NCBI GenBank assembly: GCA_963731125.1
Contig: CAVSVP010000036.1
Location: forward strand, 32,439 to 96,438
Source of the DNA: CAVSVP01 sp963731125
GTDB lineage: Bacteria; Pseudomonadota; Gammaproteobacteria; Competibacterales; Competibacteraceae
Length of the DNA stretch: 64,000 nt
Direction: 5' to 3'
Below are positions 17,577 through 26,900 of the stretch, piece by piece. Both the position numbers and the translations under genes were made by a program. Below the pieces are notes generated by a model that was given only the letters and a program-made list of their open reading frames with translations, did no database searches and was not told the DNA's origin. Position 1 is the stretch's first letter; each line of letters starts with the position of its first letter.

Positions 17577-19039
17577 AGAGAGGCTAGAATATCATCAGTG
17601 CGCCGGCAGATTTCGCGGCCGTAGTCCGTCCACATACCTTCGCCCCAATACCGGTAACAGCTTGTTTGTGAGGCCATCAGGTGAAACAGCGCATTACGGT
17701 AGCGAGGATCGTCACTGGGAATGCCTGGTTTAAGCACTTTTTCGTGGAATAGGGAACTGACTTTTTCCATGGGACCCAAAAGATTAGCATAGCCTTTAAC
17801 CCAGGAAATATCGTTGGTCCAGCTGCCGCCTTCAACATGAAAGCGATTATCCTCCTGTTTCAGGTCTTCGATCACCCGAGCCAGTTTTTCCGATCCCTGG
17901 CCAGGCTCAAAGTGGTCCCAGATACGTTTTTGCAAGAGCGGCTGAATAACGGGAAAGTCTGTTTCCTGAATATCCATTGCGAACAGGTGTTCCAGGTATT
18001 CGGTAACATTCATCGCTGGTGTGGCCGAGCCGGAACATTCTCGCATGACCTCCAGGTATTTCGGCGGAAATTCATTCATCATGACGCCGCCATTTTCGCC
18101 GTCGGCGATTTGCGTTACCAGCGGTGGCACCTGCTTACCCGCCAGTTCCCATTGGGATAAGCCTTTGGCTTCATAATAGGGCTGCATCTGGGCGACTAAT
18201 TTGGTGTCGCTGCCCTGGGTTTTGATAATAGCGATGATGCTGACGGTGTCGCCGTGAGCGTTGGTGCATTGTAGCCGATGGGGGAGGTGTTTACGCTCGG
18301 GTCCCCAACCGTTTTCCGGCTGCTCCACGGTATGCTCTTGCACCAGCACCCACTGATAGCCGCAATCTTTCAGGGTTTTGACGAATTCGTAGGCGACGTC
18401 GGGGTGATTCGGTAAGGCCATTTCCGAGGGCGAAAAGCCATGTACGCGTTCCAGTGCCTCTAAACCGAAGATCGCCGCGAAGTGTTGCTGCCAGGCTTTG
18501 ACATGCAGCCGGTAATCTTGTACGGGCGTCGAGGGAGCGACGGCATGGCCCCAGGGGCAACCCAGCCATTCTACAGCATGCCGATACCGGGGCTCGCAGG
18601 TCATGGGTTTCAGGGTAGCGAAAACATCGTCTAACCCCATATGGCGGAGCCCGTGCAATAAGGTGCCTGAGTATTCCAGCATAACGCGCGGCTGTTTGCC
18701 TTCTTCAATCAGCTGCGGAATAAACTCGCCCATCCGCTTATAGCACCAGTGAAACACTGAGGCGTTATGATTGTCCCCGATGCCCGGGTTGTCCATCATG
18801 TACTTAAGATTACTGATGAGCTCAGCCGTAGGAAGATCGCTGCCACCAGCCGGGATTAGTGGCTGATGCATATGCAGGGCGATCGCAAAAGCGCTATTGA
18901 TATGGCCAAAGTCAAGCGAACCGGCATCGCGAAATGCAGGCGTTTCCCGGCTGCGCCGGAGCGCCTTTGCAATGGTTTCTTCTGCGCCACTGATATTGGG
19001 TACGCCGTCGATGTACTCGGGAAGCTGAGTCATAAGCAT
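17573..19039 (-). CDS. GH57 glycoside hydrolase (alpha-amylase/4-alpha-glucanotransferase-like)
   Basis: This 488-residue GH57 protein has all the family landmarks: IALHMHQPLI near residue 55, the nucleophile motif HGFSPSEMALP, and the acid/base motif IADGENGG. These retaining enzymes cut or rearrange alpha-1,4/1,6-glucans. It sits between glgA and the smaller GH57 gene on the same strand, within a glycogen gene cluster, so glycogen or maltodextrin remodelling is the likely job. Confidence 0.88.
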   Translation of the reverse strand: MLMTQLPEYIDGVPNISGAEETIAKALRRSRETPAFRDAGSLDFGHINSAFAIALHMHQPLIPAGGSDLPTAELISNLKYMMDNPGIGDNHNASVFHWCYKRMGEFIPQLIEEGKQPRVMLEYSGTLLHGLRHMGLDDVFATLKPMTCEPRYRHAVEWLGCPWGHAVAPSTPVQDYRLHVKAWQQHFAAIFGLEALERVHGFSPSEMALPNHPDVAYEFVKTLKDCGYQWVLVQEHTVEQPENGWGPERKHLPHRLQCTNAHGDTVSIIAIIKTQGSDTKLVAQMQPYYEAKGLSQWELAGKQVPPLVTQIADGENGGVMMNEFPPKYLEVMRECSGSATPAMNVTEYLEHLFAMDIQETDFPVIQPLLQKRIWDHFEPGQGSEKLARVIEDLKQEDNRFHVEGGSWTNDISWVKGYANLLGPMEKVSSLFHEKVLKPGIPSDDPRYRNALFHLMASQTSCYRYWGEGMWTDYGREICRRTDDILASL

Positions 19040-19069
19040 AGTCCTTGGGTTTGCTGGGGTAATGCATTA

Positions 19070-20539
19070 TTAATGACGAATATAGTCATAGATATTGAGA
19101 TAATCCTGAGCCGGCCGATTCCAGGAATAGTCATAGCGCATGCCGTTGATCATCAACTGCCGGAACTCATGGGGATAATGATACCAGAGACCAAAGGCGC
19201 GGCGCATGGCCGACTCCAGAGCTTGATAGTCCGGGTGATGAAAGACATAACCGTTGCGTCCTTCCCAGGCTCTTGCGGAGTAATCCCGGTCGAAAACAGT
19301 GTCTACCAACCCGCCGATGGCCCGCACGATGGGTACCGTGCCGTATTTGAGCGCCATCATCTGGGTAAGCCCGCAGGGTTCAAAAAGACTGGGTACGATG
19401 ATCATATCGGCGCCGGCAAAGATTAAATGCGCCAACTCTTCATTGTAGCCGAGTTCTAGGTGACAATTGGGGTTGTCGTTAAGATGATGCTTAAGGTGCC
19501 AAAAATAACGATTGATGTCCGGATCCGGACTCGAACCCAGCAGCACAAACTGGGCGTTGTTCCAAAGGGAATAGAACAGGCCGTGGCGGATCAGGTCCAC
19601 CCCCTTCTGCTGATCCAGCCGACCCACGCAAGCGACCAGCGGTTTGTAGTCCTTGCTTAGCCAGAGACGATCGCGCAAGGCTTCTTTATTACCGTATTTC
19701 GCATCCAGATTGTCTATGTTGTAGCGATGGGGAATCAACCCATCGATTTCCGGATTCCAGACGTCATAATCTACGCCATTGAGTACGCCGCCGAACTTAT
19801 TCTGGTGCACATAAAGGGTATGGGCGAGTCCGTAGCCTTGTTCCGTATGAAGGGCTTCTCCGGCGTGTTGCGGCGAGACGGTGGTCACGAAGTTGGCGTA
19901 AACGATGCCCCCCTTCATGAGGTTCAGGGCGTGGGGGTTGAAATTATCCCGTAGCCGATCGTAGTTGTAGTAGTGCTCGTGACGGAGTAGACCCGCGGCC
20001 CGAAGAATATATTCTCCGGTAACGCCTTGGTGTTTAAAGTTGTGGATCGTATAGCAAACCCGCTGTTGAGACATACCAATGTGTTGGTATATTTCGAAAA
20101 GCAGGACAGGTACCAGCGCGGTCTGCCAGTCGTGGCAATGGATGATTTCGGGACGCTTACCGCTTTTCAGTAGGAACTCCATGGCGGCCTTGCTAAAGAA
20201 AGCAAACCTCGTGATATCGTCTGGAGAGCCATAATAGTGCCCCCGATTGAAAAAATGGTCCTGGGAGTGGGGTTCGATAAAGAAACACTTGCGGCCATGG
20301 ACGAAACCGAACCAGACGGAACAGTGGATGGCGCCGTCGTACCAAGGCACCCATAAGTCATGGTGGAACTCATGCAGCCCCCAGATGTGGTCGTAGCGCA
20401 TGCAGTCATACTTGGGAAGAATGATTTCTACGTTATTGCCCCTTATTTCCAATTCTCTACAGAGCCCGAAAATGACATCGGCTAGACCGCCGACTTTAGC
20501 CACGGGTGCGCATTCGGAAGAAACCATGACAATAAACAT
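19070..20539 (-). CDS. glgA: Glycogen synthase
   Basis: The ATG at 20539 follows AGGGATTGCTC and gives MFIVMVSSECAPVAKVGGLA, the canonical GT5 start with the KVGGL nucleotide-sugar-binding loop. Later motifs include LNGVDYDVWNPEIDG, VGRLDQQKGVDLI and the GT-B retaining-enzyme signature VPSLFEPCGLTQMMALKYGT. It elongates alpha-1,4-glucan from ADP- or UDP-glucose in the cytosol. Length (489 residues) is typical. It lies 30 bp upstream of the GH57 gene. Confidence 0.93.
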   Translation of the reverse strand: MFIVMVSSECAPVAKVGGLADVIFGLCRELEIRGNNVEIILPKYDCMRYDHIWGLHEFHHDLWVPWYDGAIHCSVWFGFVHGRKCFFIEPHSQDHFFNRGHYYGSPDDITRFAFFSKAAMEFLLKSGKRPEIIHCHDWQTALVPVLLFEIYQHIGMSQQRVCYTIHNFKHQGVTGEYILRAAGLLRHEHYYNYDRLRDNFNPHALNLMKGGIVYANFVTTVSPQHAGEALHTEQGYGLAHTLYVHQNKFGGVLNGVDYDVWNPEIDGLIPHRYNIDNLDAKYGNKEALRDRLWLSKDYKPLVACVGRLDQQKGVDLIRHGLFYSLWNNAQFVLLGSSPDPDINRYFWHLKHHLNDNPNCHLELGYNEELAHLIFAGADMIIVPSLFEPCGLTQMMALKYGTVPIVRAIGGLVDTVFDRDYSARAWEGRNGYVFHHPDYQALESAMRRAFGLWYHYPHEFRQLMINGMRYDYSWNRPAQDYLNIYDYIRH

Positions 20540-20671
20540 GAGCAATCCCTGGAAATGAAGAAGTATACGTGATGATCCGAGCCTTGCTACGGAGGCGTGG
20601 ATCGTCAATGTTTTTTTATAAAACTGCCATTGCTTGGCTTGTTGTTTGTCGCTTACCGGTTGTGCGTATTG

Positions 20672-21940
20672 TTATGGAGCATAGACCAGCACCAAGCCCT
20701 GGCCAGGATTCAGCTCATAGGAAAACGGTCTGGGCAGATAATCCAAGGGATACTCGGGCGATACGTCAACCAGCGGCCCGGTTGCCTGAACAAACTGGTG
20801 AAGGTTAGCCGTATGAAAATGCTGACGGTTCCAGAAATCTTTATTGAGAATAATCAATGCTTCTTGCGACGTTTCAGCGGACGCTTTCCAGAGTAATAAG
20901 ATATTAGCGTTTTGATAGGGTAGAAAGCTGTTGATGGATTCTTCCTGGAAGACTTGGTAGCGCTTTTTAATGGTATTAACCTTATGAATAAAGTCACGCA
21001 GATCGACTTCCGTTTCTTCCCAGTCTTCAGGCCGCGTTTCCACCACATGGAGCCGTTTACGAAAACCGAATTCGAAACCGATAGGAATCATGACGCCTGT
21101 GGAGAACATGGCCGCGAATAAGTAGCGCTGTTTCAGGGCGGCGGTGTTGCCTTGGGACTCCGTCATTAGCCGTTCGGTATCGTGGCTTTCTGGAAAGCCG
21201 ATGGAAGGGGCAATATTACGCAATAGGTGATACTGTTCTTTTAGCCAGCTACCTTCGAAATCCCACCACTTAGAGCTGTTGAAGATGTAGTCAAAGCCGG
21301 CCCGGGCGGTTTGTTTGGTCTCCTGAGCGGTACAGCCCAAGGTTTCTGCTGCAAAGATGGTTTCAGGATGGCGCTTTTTGATGTCGGTGATCAGGCGTTC
21401 CCATAGGGTGCGGGGCAGTTGATAAGCGGCATCGCAGCGGAAACCCTTAAAGCCAAGCTGAATGAGGTGTTCTACGATCTTGCGGCAATATTGGTAAAGG
21501 CCCTCTGGATCGCTGGTATGCTCGTGATCAAACTGGATCAGGTCTCCCCAGACAACTTTTTCGCCGTTTTCAATGCAGAAAGGATGGGCAATGCTGCCAT
21601 CGGGTTCGTGGACAAACCATTTCGGATGTTGTTTGGCGAGAGGCGAGTCAACGGCGCAGTGATTGATCACCAGGTCTACCATCACCTGCAGGCCTAATTT
21701 TTCGGCAATCCGAATGGCGTCTTTAAGCTGCTTTTCTGGGGACGGGGCAGCGTCTTTGTCAATTAGACGAGGATTTAACTGGAAATAATCGGCGATGGAA
21801 TATAGGCTTTCCGACATGCCGGGTTTTTGCACGGGATTGACAAAAATCCAATCAAATCCCATGGCGGCAGCCCGCTCGAGATGCGGCTCCCAGGCGCTGA
21901 AATTGCCTGCCAAAAGCGGAAATAAATTATAGAGAATCAT
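20672..21940 (-). CDS. GH13 alpha-amylase-family protein
   Basis: This 422-residue (beta/alpha)8 enzyme shows the GH13 conserved regions: MVDLVINHCAVDS (region I), FKGFRCDAAYQLP with the nucleophile Asp (II), IFAAETLGC with the acid/base Glu (III) and GFPESHDTERLM with the third Asp (IV). It is shorter than GlgX or TreZ and lacks extra carbohydrate-binding domains. The FPESHDTER form is seen in enzymes related to alpha-glucan maltosyl transfer, but I cannot set the subfamily. It belongs to the minus-strand glycogen cluster. Confidence 0.82.
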   Translation of the reverse strand: MILYNLFPLLAGNFSAWEPHLERAAAMGFDWIFVNPVQKPGMSESLYSIADYFQLNPRLIDKDAAPSPEKQLKDAIRIAEKLGLQVMVDLVINHCAVDSPLAKQHPKWFVHEPDGSIAHPFCIENGEKVVWGDLIQFDHEHTSDPEGLYQYCRKIVEHLIQLGFKGFRCDAAYQLPRTLWERLITDIKKRHPETIFAAETLGCTAQETKQTARAGFDYIFNSSKWWDFEGSWLKEQYHLLRNIAPSIGFPESHDTERLMTESQGNTAALKQRYLFAAMFSTGVMIPIGFEFGFRKRLHVVETRPEDWEETEVDLRDFIHKVNTIKKRYQVFQEESINSFLPYQNANILLLWKASAETSQEALIILNKDFWNRQHFHTANLHQFVQATGPLVDVSPEYPLDYLPRPFSYELNPGQGLVLVYAP

Positions 21941-22260
21941 GGACTTTACCCCCTTATATTTTTAGTACCCAAAGACCGATGCACCGGGCTGGATGACAAA
22001 GACTTTTAAAATAGTTGCTGATTGGATCATGTTTTTAACGCAAATGCTATCCGTTGGCGTTAGCTGGTGCATAATTTAATACGGTTTGCCATAGTGGGAT
22101 GGATTTTCCAGCTACGCCGGTTATAGTCAACAGAATCGCGAATATGGATCGGCAGGCAATCGGCATGCAACGGAACGTGTGCCGGCGTTATACCATTTGG
22201 CATAGCTCAGGGAAGTGGTCTTTTGTATTCCTAACAACCTTGAGACATTGGATAAGACCT
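21941..22260. promoter_or_regulatory. Divergent promoter region between GH13 gene and glgB
   Basis: About 320 bp separate the minus-strand glycogen genes from plus-strand glgB. Both promoters should lie here. I see no clear operator. Part of it could be coding if glgB starts upstream at 22099 or 22144. Confidence 0.45.
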
Positions 22261-24432
22261 GTGACAAGTTCACCTCTTAACGAAGATTTACAGAGAATCA
22301 TTGAAGCTCGCCATCACGACCCTTTTGCAGTACTGGGCAGGCATCCGCTAGAGGGGAGTGGTATTGTAATACGAACCTTTCTGCCCCATGCCACCGAAGT
22401 CACCATCGCGGAAGGTGAGCGGCCTATGCAACGGGTGCCCAATACGGATATTTTCGAATGGCGTGGGGATTCCAGCGAAATTCCCGAGCGCTACCGTCTG
22501 ATTTGGCGCGACGATCAGCATCATGAGCATATTTCTCATGATCCCTATTGTTTTCCACCGCAGTTATCGGACCTGGATCTGCATCTGTTTGGCGAGGGCA
22601 AACATTGGCATGCTTATCGATTCCTCGGAGCGCATCCGCGGGAAGTGGATGGCATAGCCGGGGTCATGTTTGCGGTGTGGGCACCCAATGCAGAGCGGGT
22701 CAGCGTGGTGGGGAATTTTAATCGTTGGGACGGTCGTGTCCATCAGATGCGGGTGCGCGGCGGTAGCGGGATCTGGGAATTGTTTATTCCTAATCTGATG
22801 CCGGCAACGCTCTATAAATACGAGATTCGCAACCGCCATACCGGCGCCATCTTTCTCAAGACCGATCCGTACGGACAACGTTTCGAATTGCGCCCCGGTA
22901 CCGCCTCTATCGTGGTGGCGGGCAATTCTTATACGTGGGGCGACGCCGCCTGGATGGAAAAGCGCCGGACGCAAGATTGGCTCCATACACCCATGTCCGT
23001 CTATGAAGTGCATCTGGGATCCTGGCAGCGTGGTTGGGAAGGTGAATTTCTGAATTACCGGGAACTGGCTAGACAACTTGTCGCTTATGTAACCGATATG
23101 GGATTTAGTCATATCGAACTGTTGCCGATAACCGAACACCCCTTCGATCCTTCCTGGGGTTATCAGACCACCGGCTATTATGCGCCCACCAGCCGCTTCG
23201 GCGAACCCGACGATTTTCGTTATTTCGTTGATTATTGCCATCAGCACAATATCGGTGTCTTGCTGGACTGGGTGCCCGCGCACTTTCCCAAGGATGCTCA
23301 TGGCTTGGCGCGTTTTGACGGCGAAGCCATTTATGAACATGCAGACCCCAGGCGGGGTGAGCACCTGGACTGGGCGACGCTGATTTTTAACTATGGCCGT
23401 TACGAAGTCAAAAATTTCCTGCTTTCCAGCGCGTTGTTTTGGCTGGAAGAGTTTCACCTCGACGGCCTGCGGGTGGATGCGGTGGCCTCCATGCTGTATT
23501 TGGATTATTCCCGTACGGAATGGATTCCCAACCAGTACGGTGGTCGGGAAAATCTGGAAGCCATTGAGTTTTTGCGTGAACTCAATGCCGTGGCCCATGA
23601 TCAGCATCCAGGCGCTTTGATCGTAGCGGAAGAATCCACCTCATGGCCGCAAGTGACCCGTCCCACCTATTTGGGTGGCCTGGGTTTTAGCCTGAAATGG
23701 AATATGGGCTGGATGAACGATACCCTGACCTATATCAGTGAGGAGTCTATTCATCGTAAGTATCATCAGGACTTGCTCACCTTTAGCATGCTGTATGCGT
23801 TTACAGAAAACTTTATGCTGCCGTTTTCCCACGATGAGGTGGTGCACGGCAAAGGCTCTATGCTGAACAAAATGCCCGGCGATGAATGGCAGCGCTTTGC
23901 CAACTTGCGATTACTTTACACTTACATGTTTACGCATCCCGGTAAGAAGCTGCTGTTCATGGGCACCGAATTCGGGCAGGGCACGGAATGGGACAGCACC
24001 AGAGTACTGGATTGGTATGTCTTGGATTACGACTTCCACCGGGGTATGCAGGCGCTGGTGCGGGACTTAAATCGGCTCTACCACGATTCTCCGGCGCTAT
24101 ACACCTACGAGTTCGAATGGCAGGGTTTTGAATGGATTGACTGCCATGATGCGGATAATTCCGTATTAAGTTATCTTCGTAAGAAGGATGATGATGAATT
24201 TCTGGTGATGGCAGTGAATTTTACACCGGTGCCCCGCTACGGTTATCGTATCGGCGTCCCCAAGGCAGGCGCTTACCAGGAAATCTTGAATTCCGATGCG
24301 CACCACTATGGTGGCGGCGGAGTCGGCAACATGAATCCCTTAGTCGCCGATGAGCAATCCTGGATGAACAGGCCCTACTCTCTGGCAGTGACACTGCCTC
24401 CTTTAGGCGGCATTGTGCTAAAGCTGGCTTAG
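22261..24432 (+). CDS. glgB: 1,4-alpha-glucan branching enzyme
   Basis: I choose the GTG at 22261, which gives about 723 residues beginning VTSSPLNEDLQRIIEARHHD, the usual N-terminal module of GlgB; longer starts upstream add residues not typical of the family. Domains in order: N1 and CBM48 (VWAPNAERVSVVGNFN), the GH13 barrel with LLDWVPAHFP, DGLRVDAVASML (nucleophile Asp), LIVAEESTSWP (acid/base Glu) and LPFSHDEVVHGKGSM (third Asp), and a C-terminal beta domain. It adds alpha-1,6 branches to glycogen. It is divergent from the other glycogen genes. No glgC is in the window. Confidence 0.93.
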   Translation: MTSSPLNEDLQRIIEARHHDPFAVLGRHPLEGSGIVIRTFLPHATEVTIAEGERPMQRVPNTDIFEWRGDSSEIPERYRLIWRDDQHHEHISHDPYCFPPQLSDLDLHLFGEGKHWHAYRFLGAHPREVDGIAGVMFAVWAPNAERVSVVGNFNRWDGRVHQMRVRGGSGIWELFIPNLMPATLYKYEIRNRHTGAIFLKTDPYGQRFELRPGTASIVVAGNSYTWGDAAWMEKRRTQDWLHTPMSVYEVHLGSWQRGWEGEFLNYRELARQLVAYVTDMGFSHIELLPITEHPFDPSWGYQTTGYYAPTSRFGEPDDFRYFVDYCHQHNIGVLLDWVPAHFPKDAHGLARFDGEAIYEHADPRRGEHLDWATLIFNYGRYEVKNFLLSSALFWLEEFHLDGLRVDAVASMLYLDYSRTEWIPNQYGGRENLEAIEFLRELNAVAHDQHPGALIVAEESTSWPQVTRPTYLGGLGFSLKWNMGWMNDTLTYISEESIHRKYHQDLLTFSMLYAFTENFMLPFSHDEVVHGKGSMLNKMPGDEWQRFANLRLLYTYMFTHPGKKLLFMGTEFGQGTEWDSTRVLDWYVLDYDFHRGMQALVRDLNRLYHDSPALYTYEFEWQGFEWIDCHDADNSVLSYLRKKDDDEFLVMAVNFTPVPRYGYRIGVPKAGAYQEILNSDAHHYGGGGVGNMNPLVADEQSWMNRPYSLAVTLPPLGGIVLKLA

Positions 24433-24736
24433 GAAGACTAAGCGGACGCTGGTAAGGATCTCGATATTATACTGCGGCTCGGCTTGGGCGGGGACCAGGC
24501 CGGCTGCAGAAGTGGCTGTTGCAACGTTCGCTAACCTTTATGCACGGCCTGCAGTTTGGCATCACCGCGTGTCATTTCCAGGGCAGTATTTACTGACTTG
24601 CAGTCCTGACCACGGAGTTGAGGACATGCGTCTATGGTTTTTTTTCACACGGATATTATGGAGTTTTTACCCACTATTTTTGTCACCGCTTCTGAATAAG
24701 CAGGCGTATGATTTTCCACAGGTATCTGAGGAAGTG
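24433..24736. other. Intergenic region after glgB
   Basis: About 300 bp without a supported gene. A frame open from 24512 continues into the lipoprotein, but the codons before 24737 look like unselected sequence and have no ribosome-binding site. I see no clear terminator. Confidence 0.4.
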
Positions 24737-25174
24737 ATGCGAGTTAGGTTATTAGTTAATCTAATGATTATCTTGGCTATTAGTACTGCGTGGTTGAGCG
24801 GTTGTACGTCATTTTACTATTTGCGTCATGACATGTTGAAAGAGCCGTGTATTCGTGCAGCAAAAATAAAAATGACAAATGAATCTGCCGCTTGCCAGCT
24901 TCTGAGCGAAGTCTCCCTAAGGGAATATGAACAAGCGATTGCTGAGGCAGACGCTTGGATCGAAGCCAATCGACTTACGGATGCGGAGATTCAAAAGCTT
25001 CAGCAGGGGGATGTTTGGGTAGGAATGCTTGCAGCGGCTGCGGAGTTGGCTTGGGGGCCACCGCAACGGGTCGAGAAGGCGGCAAATACACAAGGAGAGG
25101 AGCAATGGTTTTATGAAGGAAGTAGACGGCTGACGGTTCAGAAGGATAAAGTTTTCGCGATTCAAATGGAATGA
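24737..25174 (+). CDS. Lipoprotein, paralogue of the next gene
   Basis: The ATG at 24737 follows CTGAGGAAGTG. The 145-residue product begins MRVRLLVNLMIILAISTAWL with lipobox WLSGC. The mature part contains EQAIAEADAWIEANRLTDAE and QGDVWVGMLAAAAELAWGPP, ending in a GEEQWFYEGSRRLTVQ segment. The GDVWVGM-x-AAELAWGPP pattern resembles small outer-membrane assembly-factor-like (SmpA/BamE-like) folds, where WGxP is common, but this is only a likeness. The gene about 190 bp downstream encodes a clear paralogue. Confidence 0.7.
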   Translation: MRVRLLVNLMIILAISTAWLSGCTSFYYLRHDMLKEPCIRAAKIKMTNESAACQLLSEVSLREYEQAIAEADAWIEANRLTDAEIQKLQQGDVWVGMLAAAAELAWGPPQRVEKAANTQGEEQWFYEGSRRLTVQKDKVFAIQME

Positions 25175-25361
25175 CAGACGCTCGAATACTGACTGGCTAG
25201 GTAAACGGCTAAAGCCATGGACTTATTCATTATGTCGCTGAAGTATTAATCGTTTTTGGCATGAAGTGTGCTTCGCTTAGTAAGTGTGTTCTGCAGGTTG
25301 GTCGGTATTAGACCTCTTGCAAAAATGAACAAGGAATGTGAATTGGGTAAGGGAATACTCC

Positions 25362-25871
25362 ATGAAAGTGAAGACACCTCTGATCGTTATCGTTATTACC
25401 GTCTTGAACGGGGGACTGACCAGCTGTGGATCCGTCGGTTATCTGCACGCTGACGCGCTACGAGACTCCTGTGTCGAAGCGGCTAAACTGAACATGGTGA
25501 AGCACTCCGGTGCCTGTCGGTTACTGGAAGAACTTTCCTATAGCCACTATCAACAGGCGGTCGCCGAAGGTCATGCTTGGATTGCGGCAAACGGCTTGGA
25601 TGATCAGCAAATTATCAAGATCCGCCAGGGTAAGGTATGGCTAGGAATGCCGAAAGAAGCTGCGCGTTTGTCCTGGGGGGATCCTTTTTATATTCAGATG
25701 CTCACCGGCGAGATGGAACCGCAGGAACAATGGATCTATGCGCGAGGTAAGCGATTGCAGATGACAAACGACCAACTCGCTGCTGTGCATTATGGTTTTG
25801 CAGAAACGCCCGTAACGCCAAATTCGGTAGACAAAGGGACGCTTACCTTGCTATCAACGTCTAAACCATAG
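25362..25871 (+). CDS. Lipoprotein, paralogue of the preceding gene
   Basis: The ATG at 25362 has AAGGGA 9 bases upstream. The product (about 169 residues) has lipobox LTSCGS and matches its neighbour along its length: Y.HAD.LRDSCVEAAKLNM against Y.RHDMLKEPCIRAAKIKM, QQAVAEGHAWIAANGLDD against EQAIAEADAWIEANRLTD, and GKVWLGMPKEAARLSWGDP against GDVWVGMLAAAAELAWGPP. It has an extra ~25-residue C-terminal tail rich in Thr and Ser. A BamE/SmpA-like fold is possible. Function unknown. Confidence 0.7.
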   Translation: MKVKTPLIVIVITVLNGGLTSCGSVGYLHADALRDSCVEAAKLNMVKHSGACRLLEELSYSHYQQAVAEGHAWIAANGLDDQQIIKIRQGKVWLGMPKEAARLSWGDPFYIQMLTGEMEPQEQWIYARGKRLQMTNDQLAAVHYGFAETPVTPNSVDKGTLTLLSTSKP

Positions 25872-25955
25872 TTGAGCACAACCTCATCATAAATAGTATG
25901 GATTCCCAGACTGTGGTTTAGTGAAGTTAATGTTGCAATCCAGAAAGAAGGTCGT

Positions 25956-26855
25956 ATGTGGCAAGACGAGGTCAGGAACGTTGCATTGCATATCCGCCGG
26001 CGTGTATTTGAACATACCCTCAAAAACGAGGGAGGCTATCTAAGCCAGGCCTGCTCATCGGCTGATCTCTTAGCGACGCTGTATGTTAAGGTATTAAAGC
26101 TAGGTCCAAGCATTGCGCCACCGATTCCCCGGCCCTTTGCCGGAACGCCGAATGCGGGTAATCCCAACAGTTTTACCGGCGCGGGTTATCATGGGAAAAA
26201 ATGTCAGCATTGGGATAGATTTTTTATCAGTCCCGCCCATTATGCATTGGTTATCTATGCCGCACTTATTGAGACCGGCCGCATGGATGCCAAAGGCCTG
26301 GAGATGTTTAATCAAGACGGCACTAGCGTGGAAATGATCGGTGCCGAGCATTCACCCGGTATGGAAGTGACCAGCGGCTCTTTGGGGCAAGGGCTTAGTC
26401 AGGCGGTGGGCGTCGCGTTAGCCAGACGATTACGCCAGGATGCGGGCCGGGTCTGGGTGTTTATGTCCGATGGTGAATTTCAGGAAGGGCAGACGTGGGA
26501 GGCATTTGCGATCATGCACCATTACAGCCTGACCAACATGGTGGTGGTGGTGGATAAAAACGGCCAGCAGTGCGACGGTACGGTGGAGTCTGTGCTAACG
26601 CTAGGTGCATTGGCGGATAAACTGCGGGCTTTTGGTGCCCATGTTATTGAAATTGATGGTCATGATATTGAAGCCGTGGCCGATGCCGCTGCTGTTTTGC
26701 CTGCCGGAGGCCCTTTAGTGGTGTTGGCACACACCAACCCGTGCCAGGGAATGGACTATCTTGAAAAGCGTCGACCTAAGCTGCATTACGTGCGTTTTGC
26801 ATCGAAGACAGAAGCCAACGAACTGCAGCAAGCCATCGCCAGGCAACTGTATTAA
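25956..26855 (+). CDS. Transketolase, N-terminal (thiamine diphosphate-binding) subunit
   Basis: This 299-residue protein matches the N-terminal half of transketolase: SAHYALVIYAAL with the substrate His, SGSLGQGLSQAVGVAL, and the ThDP/metal motif VFMSDGEFQEGQTWEAF ending near VVVDKNGQQCDG. With the next gene it makes a two-subunit transketolase. The gap to the next gene is 45 bp and holds AGGAAAG as ribosome-binding site. The operon also includes a RuBisCO-like protein, so a specialised sugar-phosphate or C5 pathway is more likely than the general pentose phosphate role. Confidence 0.9.
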   Translation: MWQDEVRNVALHIRRRVFEHTLKNEGGYLSQACSSADLLATLYVKVLKLGPSIAPPIPRPFAGTPNAGNPNSFTGAGYHGKKCQHWDRFFISPAHYALVIYAALIETGRMDAKGLEMFNQDGTSVEMIGAEHSPGMEVTSGSLGQGLSQAVGVALARRLRQDAGRVWVFMSDGEFQEGQTWEAFAIMHHYSLTNMVVVVDKNGQQCDGTVESVLTLGALADKLRAFGAHVIEIDGHDIEAVADAAAVLPAGGPLVVLAHTNPCQGMDYLEKRRPKLHYVRFASKTEANELQQAIARQLY

Positions 26856-26900
26856 TCTCAAAGTTGATCCCGCTGCTTTCTTTTCTTAGGAAAGTTTGCC

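Noticed and set aside
22564..23607. 347-codon minus-strand frame opposite glgB
   Set aside because: It lies wholly inside an intact, highly conserved glgB gene; antisense of a GC-rich coding region commonly stays open.
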